Both the position numbers and the translations under genes were made by a program. 64,000 bases of DNA from NCBI RefSeq assembly GCF_014203535.1, contig NZ_JACHJI010000020.1:1-64000 (forward strand). Direction: 5' to 3'. Positions 59,215-64,000 of the stretch are shown piece by piece. The stretch comes from Streptomyces griseomycini (GTDB lineage: Bacteria; Actinomycetota; Actinomycetes; Streptomycetales; Streptomycetaceae). A model generated the notes under the pieces. It searched no databases and was not told the origin of the DNA. It was given only the letters and a program-made list of their open reading frames with translations. Position 1 is the stretch's first letter. The number at the start of each line of letters is the position of its first letter.

Positions 59215-60474
59215 TCAGCCGGTCTTGTCCTGCTCCTTCTCCTTGCCGGACGCGTCCGGTGCTGCGGCGTCGCGGTCCTTCGCGACGGCGTCGGCCGTCC
59301 GGTCGCCCGGGGTCTCGGCCGCCGCCGGCACCTTATCCTTGACCGCCGCGGCGTCCGGCTTGGTCGTCGAGTCGGCCGGCAGGAGGGCGGCGGGAACCTC
59401 CGCCTCGTCCTCGGCCTGCTCGACGACCACGTCCTCGCTCTCCGTGACGGCCTCGATGCCGGTGGGCCGGGTCAGCCCCAGCTTCCCCGACTCGATCTCC
59501 TCGGCGAAGTGGCAGGCCACCCGGTGGCCGCCGCCGACGTCCCGCAGTTCCGGCCGCTCGGTCGCGCACCGCTCGGCCTGGGCCCAGGGGCAGCGCGTGT
59601 GGAAACGGCAGCCGCTCGGCGGGTTCGCCGGGGAGGGCAGGTCACCGGTGAGCAGGATGCGCTCGCGCTTGTCCTCCACCTCCGGGTCCGGCACCGGCAC
59701 GGCCGACATCAGGGCCTTGGTGTACGGGTGCTTCGGCTCGGCGTACAGCGCGTCGCTCGGTGCCTCCTCGACCAGCGAGCCCAGGTACATCACGCCGATC
59801 GTGTCGGAGATGTGCCGGACCACCGCGAGGTCGTGCGCGATCACCACGTAGGTCAGGCCGAGTTCCTCCTGGAGCTCCTCCAGCAGGTTGATGACCTGGG
59901 CCTGGACCGACACGTCGAGCGCGGAGACCGGCTCGTCGCAGATGATCACGTCCGGCTCGAGGACCAGCGCGCGGGCGATGCCGATGCGCTGGCGCTGGCC
60001 GCCGGAGAACTCGTGCGGGTAGCGGGAGAGCGCGTTGGAGGGCAGGCCGACCTTGTCCAGGATCGACTTGATCTTCTCCCGGCGCTCCTCCTGGTCCTTG
60101 CCGATGCCGTGGGCGACCATGCCCTCGGACAGGATGGACTCGATGTTCTGCCGGGGGTTGAGCGAGCCCAGCGGGTCCTGGAAGACCATCTGGAGCCGGC
60201 GCCGGAAGCGGCGCATCTCCTCGCTCGGCAGCTTCGCCAGGTCGGTCCCGTCGAGGACGACCGAGCCCTCGGTGATGTCCACCAGCCGCAGCACCGACCG
60301 CCCCAGGGTGGTCTTGCCGCAGCCGGACTCGCCGACCAGGCCGTAGGTCTCGCCGGCCTCGACCTTCAGGGACACCCCGTCCACGGCGTAGACGTGGCCG
60401 ACCGTGCGGTCGAACAGGATGCCCTTCTTGATCGGGAAGTGGACCTTGACGCCGTCCAGTTCGAGCAGGCTCAT
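59215..60474 (-). CDS. oligopeptide ABC transporter ATP-binding protein (OppF/DppF-type), C-terminally extended
   Basis: 419 residues. N-terminal 330 residues: Walker A GESGCGKTTLGRSV (about 55), signature FSGGQRQRIGIARAL, Walker B DVIICDEPVSALDVS and switch His in VIAHDLAVVRH, then the oligopeptide-specific C-terminal domain with four Cys in SGCRFHTRCPWAQAERC and VACHF (Fe-S or structural). A charged Ala/Glu/Lys tail of about 85 residues follows (AAAVKDKVPAAAETPGDRT and DASGKEKEQDKTG), longer than usual. ATGA overlap with the upstream ATPase gene. Last gene of the operon. Confidence 0.93.
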   Translation of the reverse strand: MSLLELDGVKVHFPIKKGILFDRTVGHVYAVDGVSLKVEAGETYGLVGESGCGKTTLGRSVLRLVDITEGSVVLDGTDLAKLPSEEMRRFRRRLQMVFQDPLGSLNPRQNIESILSEGMVAHGIGKDQEERREKIKSILDKVGLPSNALSRYPHEFSGGQRQRIGIARALVLEPDVIICDEPVSALDVSVQAQVINLLEELQEELGLTYVVIAHDLAVVRHISDTIGVMYLGSLVEEAPSDALYAEPKHPYTKALMSAVPVPDPEVEDKRERILLTGDLPSPANPPSGCRFHTRCPWAQAERCATERPELRDVGGGHRVACHFAEEIESGKLGLTRPTGIEAVTESEDVVVEQAEDEAEVPAALLPADSTTKPDAAAVKDKVPAAAETPGDRTADAVAKDRDAAAPDASGKEKEQDKTG

Positions 60475-61472
60475 GCGGTGACCTCCTCGGCCTTCGCGTC
60501 GTCGAGTACGGGGTTGACGCACCGCACCTGGTGACCGGCCGCACGGGGCTCGGTGAGCTGCGGGGTGCCGGTCAGGCAGCCCATCTCGTACCGGTCGCAG
60601 CGGGGCGCGAAGGCGCAGCCGTCGGCCCAGGCGATGCGGTCGTTGATGGAGCCGCGGATGGGGCTCAGGGGCTCGCCCCTGGGGGCGTCCAGACGCGGGA
60701 TGGAGCCCAGCAGTCCGTGCGCGTAGGGGTGGGTGGGGTGGGCGAACAGCTCGCGGCGCCCGGCGGACTCCACGACCCTGCCCGCGTAGAGCACGTTGAC
60801 CTGGTCGCAGAGGCCGGCGACCACGCCCAGGTCGTGGGTGATCATCAGCAGGGCGGTGCCCTCCTGGTCCACGAGCTCCTTGAGCAGCTCCAGGATCTGC
60901 GCCTGGATCGTCACGTCGAGGGCCGTGGTGGGCTCGTCGGCGATGAGCATGCGCGGGGCGCAGGCCACCGCCATGGCGATCAGCGCGCGCTGGCGCATGC
61001 CGCCGGAGAGCTGGTGCGGGTACTCCTTGAGCCGCCGGGTCGGGTCGGGGATGCCGACCCGGTCCAGCAGGTGGGCGGCCTCCTTGCGGGCGGCCTCGCC
61101 CTTCATCCCGCGGTGGCGCTCCAGGATCTCGGTGACCTGCACGCCGACCGGCACGACCGGGTTGAGGGAGGACAGCGGATCCTGGAAGATCATCGCCATC
61201 TTGCTGCCGCGCAGGTCGCGGCGGGCGGACCGGCTCATGGTGAACAGGTCCGTGCCGTCGAATTCGGCGCGGCCGCCGACCGTGACGCCCTTGTCCGGGA
61301 GCAGGCCCATCAGGGCCAGGGAGGTGACGGACTTCCCGCAGCCGGACTCGCCGACCAGGCCCACGACCTGGCCCTGGTCGACCTCGAAGGAGACGCCGTC
61401 GACCGCCCGGGACTCCTTGCGGCCGCGGCCGCCGAAGGTGACGGTCAGTTCGTCGACAGTGAGCAGAGACAT
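60471..61472 (-). CDS. oligopeptide ABC transporter ATP-binding protein (OppD/DppD-type)
   Basis: 333 residues. Walker A GESGCGKSVTSLALMGLL, signature LSGGMRQRALIAMAVACAP, Walker B RMLIADEPTTALDVT, switch His ITHDLGVV, then the oligopeptide-type C-terminal Cys cluster (DGCAFAPRCDRYEMGC and VRCVNPV). The ATG at 61472 follows oppC by 6 bases. Energises import of di- or oligopeptides together with its OppF-like partner. Confidence 0.95.
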   Translation of the reverse strand: MSLLTVDELTVTFGGRGRKESRAVDGVSFEVDQGQVVGLVGESGCGKSVTSLALMGLLPDKGVTVGGRAEFDGTDLFTMSRSARRDLRGSKMAMIFQDPLSSLNPVVPVGVQVTEILERHRGMKGEAARKEAAHLLDRVGIPDPTRRLKEYPHQLSGGMRQRALIAMAVACAPRMLIADEPTTALDVTIQAQILELLKELVDQEGTALLMITHDLGVVAGLCDQVNVLYAGRVVESAGRRELFAHPTHPYAHGLLGSIPRLDAPRGEPLSPIRGSINDRIAWADGCAFAPRCDRYEMGCLTGTPQLTEPRAAGHQVRCVNPVLDDAKAEEVTA

Positions 61473-61478
61473 GGTGCT

Positions 61479-62438
61479 TCAGCCCTTCAGCTTCGGGTCG
61501 AGGGCTTCCCGCATGGCCTCGCCGAGCAGGGTGAAGCCGAGGGCGGTGATGATGATGCCGACGGCGGGGTAGACCGCCATCATCGGCGCGTTGTCGAAGA
61601 AGCGCTGCGCCTGGGTGAGCATGACGCCCCACTCGGGGATGGCCGGGTCGGGGTTGCCGAGGCCCAGGTAGGACAGGGCGGCCGCCTCGATGATCGCGGT
61701 GGCCAGGGAGAGCGTGGCCTGCACGATCACCGGGCTGAGCGAGTTGGGGACGATCTGCGAGACCACGATGCGCCGCTTGCGCACGCCCAGGGACCTGGCC
61801 GCGAGCACGTAGTCCGCGCCGCCCTGCGCCAGCATGGCGCCGCGCAGCAGTCGGGCGAACACCGGGATCTGGACCACACCCACGGCGATCATCACGGTGG
61901 TCAGCGACTGGCCCATGACGGCGGCGATGGACACGGCCAGCAGCAGCGAGGGCAGCGCCAGCATCATGTCGATGAAGCGCATGATGACGGAGTCGACGCG
62001 CTTTCCGGCGTCACCGCCGAGGGTGGCGGCGGCCCCGGAGACACCGCCGATCAGGAAGCCGATGATCAGGCCGATCAGCGTGGCGACGACACCGACGAGC
62101 AGCGTCTGACGGGCGCCGACCAGCATGCGGGAGAACACGTCCCGGCCGAGGTGGTCGAGCCCGAACCAGTTCTCGCCGCGCGCGCCGACGAACTCGCCCC
62201 GGTTGGGGAAGACCTCGTTCCGCCAGGTCTGGGCGGTCGGGGAGTACGGGGCGACGTAGGGCCCGACGATCGCGAGGACGAGGAACAGGGCGATGATGAC
62301 CGCGCCGACGATCGCCATCTTGCTGTGCCTCAGGCGGCGGAGGGCCTCCCGCCACAGGCTGGCGCCGGTGCTGGTCTCCTTGACCGCGGTCAGTTCCGCG
62401 AGGCGCTGGATCTTGTCTGTCTTGGTGGCGACACTCAC
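61479..62438 (-). CDS. oligopeptide ABC transporter permease (OppC/DppC-type)
   Basis: 319 residues. N-terminal cytoplasmic region, then six membrane helices with the BPD-transporter EAA loop (SLGVRKRRIVVSQIVPNSLSPVIVQATLSLATAIIEAAALSYLGLG). Extracytoplasmic region near NWFGLDHLGRDVFSRM is the DppC hallmark. GTG 62438. Follows oppB by one base (stop/start almost touching). Family 5 peptide/nickel type. Confidence 0.95.
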   Translation of the reverse strand: MSVATKTDKIQRLAELTAVKETSTGASLWREALRRLRHSKMAIVGAVIIALFLVLAIVGPYVAPYSPTAQTWRNEVFPNRGEFVGARGENWFGLDHLGRDVFSRMLVGARQTLLVGVVATLIGLIIGFLIGGVSGAAATLGGDAGKRVDSVIMRFIDMMLALPSLLLAVSIAAVMGQSLTTVMIAVGVVQIPVFARLLRGAMLAQGGADYVLAARSLGVRKRRIVVSQIVPNSLSPVIVQATLSLATAIIEAAALSYLGLGNPDPAIPEWGVMLTQAQRFFDNAPMMAVYPAVGIIITALGFTLLGEAMREALDPKLKG

Positions 62439-62439
62439 G

Positions 62440-63444
62440 TCAGTGCACCCGCACTCTCGGGTCGATGAGGCTGTACGCCAGGTCCACCAGCAGGTTGATC
62501 AGGACGTACACCAGCGCGATGAACATGATGAACCCGACGAGCACGGGGTAGTCGCGGGCGTCGATCGCCTGCCGGATGAAGGAGCCGATGCCGCCGAAGG
62601 CGAACACGGACTCGGTCAGGACGGCGCCGGACAGCAGGGAGCCCGTGAGCAGGCCGACCGCGGTCACCACGGGGAGCATCGCGTTGCGCAGCACGTGCCG
62701 GCCGCGGACGACGCTCCGCTTGAGGCCCTTGGCCTCGGCGGTGCGGACGTAGTCCTCGTCCTGCACCTCGAGGACGCTGGCGCGGGTCATGCGCACGATG
62801 ACCGCGAGCGGGATGGAGGCCAGGGCGATGGAGGGGAGGATCAGGTGCGTGATCGCGTCCCAGGAGGCGTCGAACTCCCCGGTGAGGACGCCGTCCAGGA
62901 CGGCGAAGCCGGTCACGCTCGTGGCGTCGATGCCGGTGTCCTGGCGTCCGTAGCTGGGGAAGATCCCGAGCTCGACGGCGAAGACGCCCTTGAGGATCAG
63001 GGCGAGGAAGAAGACCGGGATGCAGATGCCGACGAGCGAGCCGGAGACCGCGGTGACGTCGAGCCAGCCGCCGCGCTTGCGGGCGGCGAAGTAGCCGAGC
63101 GGGACGCCGACGGCCACGGCGATGAGGATCGCGAGGAGGGACAGTTCCACGGTCGCGGGGAAGCGCAGGACGAACTCGTCCCACACCGGCTGTCCGGTCT
63201 GGGTGGAGGTGCCCAGGTCGAGTTCGGCGATGCGCTTGAGGAAGCGCCAGTACTGGACGTAGACGGGCTGGTCCAGCCCGAGCGCACGGTTGATGCGCGC
63301 CACTTCGGCTTCGGTGGCCTTCTCCCCCAGGATCGCTGAGGCGGGTCCGCCGGGCAGCCGGTCGAGCCACAGGAAGAGCAGAACCGACAGGCCGAGCAGC
63401 GTGGGTATGAGCTGGAGCAGTCTTCGTACGACGAGACGCAGCAC
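62440..63444 (-). CDS. oligopeptide ABC transporter permease (OppB/DppB-type)
   Basis: 334 residues. MLRLVVRRLLQLIPTLLGLSVLLFLWLDRLPG, then GPASAILGEKATEAEVARINRALGLDQPVYVQYWRFLK, is the DppB N-terminus; the EAA loop reads YVRTAEAKGLKRSVVRGRHVLRNAMLPVVTAVGLLTGSLLSGAVLTESVFAFGGIG. The GTG at 63444 has AAGGGG 8 bases upstream. A hairpin separates it from the upstream substrate-binding protein gene. Confidence 0.95.
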   Translation of the reverse strand: MLRLVVRRLLQLIPTLLGLSVLLFLWLDRLPGGPASAILGEKATEAEVARINRALGLDQPVYVQYWRFLKRIAELDLGTSTQTGQPVWDEFVLRFPATVELSLLAILIAVAVGVPLGYFAARKRGGWLDVTAVSGSLVGICIPVFFLALILKGVFAVELGIFPSYGRQDTGIDATSVTGFAVLDGVLTGEFDASWDAITHLILPSIALASIPLAVIVRMTRASVLEVQDEDYVRTAEAKGLKRSVVRGRHVLRNAMLPVVTAVGLLTGSLLSGAVLTESVFAFGGIGSFIRQAIDARDYPVLVGFIMFIALVYVLINLLVDLAYSLIDPRVRVH

Positions 63445-63486
63445 CCCGCATGCCCCTTTCTTGCGTGATGTCTTACATGAATGGAC

Positions 63487-63519
63487 CCGCCCGGCCGCCG
63501 AGTTGCGACAGCCGGGCGG
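63487..63519 (-). terminator. hairpin between the binding-protein gene and oppB
   Basis: CCGCCCGGC (63487-63495) pairs with GCCGGGCGG (63511-63519), 9 bp, 15-base loop, 39 bases past the binding-protein stop. Such hairpins often keep the binding-protein mRNA in excess of the permease mRNA. Confidence 0.7.
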
Positions 63520-63557
63520 ACCCCCCGTTCTTGCTTGTTCTCCTGCCGATTACGCGC

Positions 63558-64000
63558 TTACTTGAAGGAGGCCTCGGAGAAGACTTCCTGCGTCAGCGGG
63601 GAGACGTTCGGCGGGTTCACGTTCTTGGCGAAGGCGATGGCCGGCGGGGAGGAGGAGACCGGGACACCCGGGAGGTAGTCCATGATGACCTCGTTGGCCT
63701 TCTGGTAGGCCGCGACGCGCTCCTCGGCCTTGCCCATCTTCGAGCCGGCGTTCACGGCGTCGAAGACCTTCTTGTCCTTGAAGCCCCACTGCTTGTCGTA
63801 CCCGGCGAACCAGGTGCCGATGAAGTTGTAGCCGTCGTTGAAGTCACCGGTCCAGCCGAGCATGTGCAGGTCGCAGGAGCCCGCCTCGGTGGCGTCGATG
63901 TAGTCCGGGGCCCACTTCATGGCCTTCGGCGTGACGGTGATGCCGGCCTTCTCCAGGTCGGCCTTCATCAGCTCGAACAGGTCCTGCGGGGCAGGCATGT
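63558..64000 (-). CDS. peptide ABC transporter substrate-binding protein, C-terminal end (cut by window edge)
   Basis: 147 C-terminal residues: DLFELMKADLEKAGITVTPKAM, then DLHMLGWTGDFNDGYNFIGTWF and ending FAKNVNPPNVSPLTQEVFSEASFK. The WxGDxxDxxNF pattern is typical of SBP_bac_5 oligopeptide-binding proteins (OppA/DppA). The N-terminal lipobox lies outside the window. It heads the minus-strand opp operon (oppABCDF type). S. coelicolor SCO5476-SCO5480 at this location is annotated as an oligopeptide importer. Confidence 0.93.
   Translation of the reverse strand, partial: MPAPQDLFELMKADLEKAGITVTPKAMKWAPDYIDATEAGSCDLHMLGWTGDFNDGYNFIGTWFAGYDKQWGFKDKKVFDAVNAGSKMGKAEERVAAYQKANEVIMDYLPGVPVSSSPPAIAFAKNVNPPNVSPLTQEVFSEASFK

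Overview
The window is chromosomal DNA of a Streptomyces. GC content is very high, third codon positions are almost always G or C, GTG starts are common, and many neighbouring genes share 4-base GTGA or ATGA stop/start overlaps. From memory the gene order closely follows the S. coelicolor core region around SCO5476-SCO5529. That is recall, not a search. No tRNA, rRNA, CRISPR array, insertion sequence, prophage or antibiotic gene cluster was recognised.

Layout, left to right. 1-1702: the 5' end of citramalate synthase (cimA) and a secreted beta-propeller protein. 1842-8027: a tight minus-strand operon (fused urease gamma/beta, urease alpha, agmatine deiminase, a Cys-rich protein of unknown function, TetR regulator), divergent from an NCS1-type permease. 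No urease maturation genes are present here, and the alpha subunit lacks the usual flap cysteine. 8294-23616: branched-chain amino acid and serine synthesis (ilvE, leuB, serA, ilvC, ilvN, ilvB). ilvB is preceded by a 13-codon leader peptide and a terminator-type attenuator. Set among these are an AAC(2')-like acetyltransferase, the proline catabolic pair pruA/putA with a PucR-type regulator, and a TetR/MFS efflux pair.

23650-39319: a membrane-bound GGDEF-EAL protein with an intact GGDEF and a ruined EAL site, a hydroxyacid dehydrogenase, an aldo/keto reductase, a PQQ-type sugar dehydrogenase lipoprotein, a large LuxR (LAL) regulator, a frame-disrupted gene, a GNAT, an MMPL transporter and a methyltransferase. 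A perfect 28-bp inverted repeat lies at 38114-38199. 39404-48237: the gatC-gatA-small ORF-gatB amidotransferase operon, the GGDEF-EAL protein rmdB, and ligA at the end of a co-directional run (methyltransferase, LOG protein, SDR, MetE-like, ligA).

48252-64000: sulfur and tRNA thiolation genes (mnmA, cysteine desulfurase) and a peptidoglycan amidase. A TPP-riboswitch-like RNA lies between the amidase and the desulfurase with no gene behind it on its own strand. Then come small membrane proteins, a TetR regulator, a thioesterase, a TRIC channel, and an oligopeptide ABC transporter operon (oppABCDF type) that runs off the right edge.

The points most worth following up are the orphan TPP element at 54587-54761, the variant urease/agmatine deiminase operon at 1842-6446, the in-frame REP-like insertion inside a c-di-GMP enzyme at 25206-25273, and the 28-bp inverted repeat at 38114-38199.
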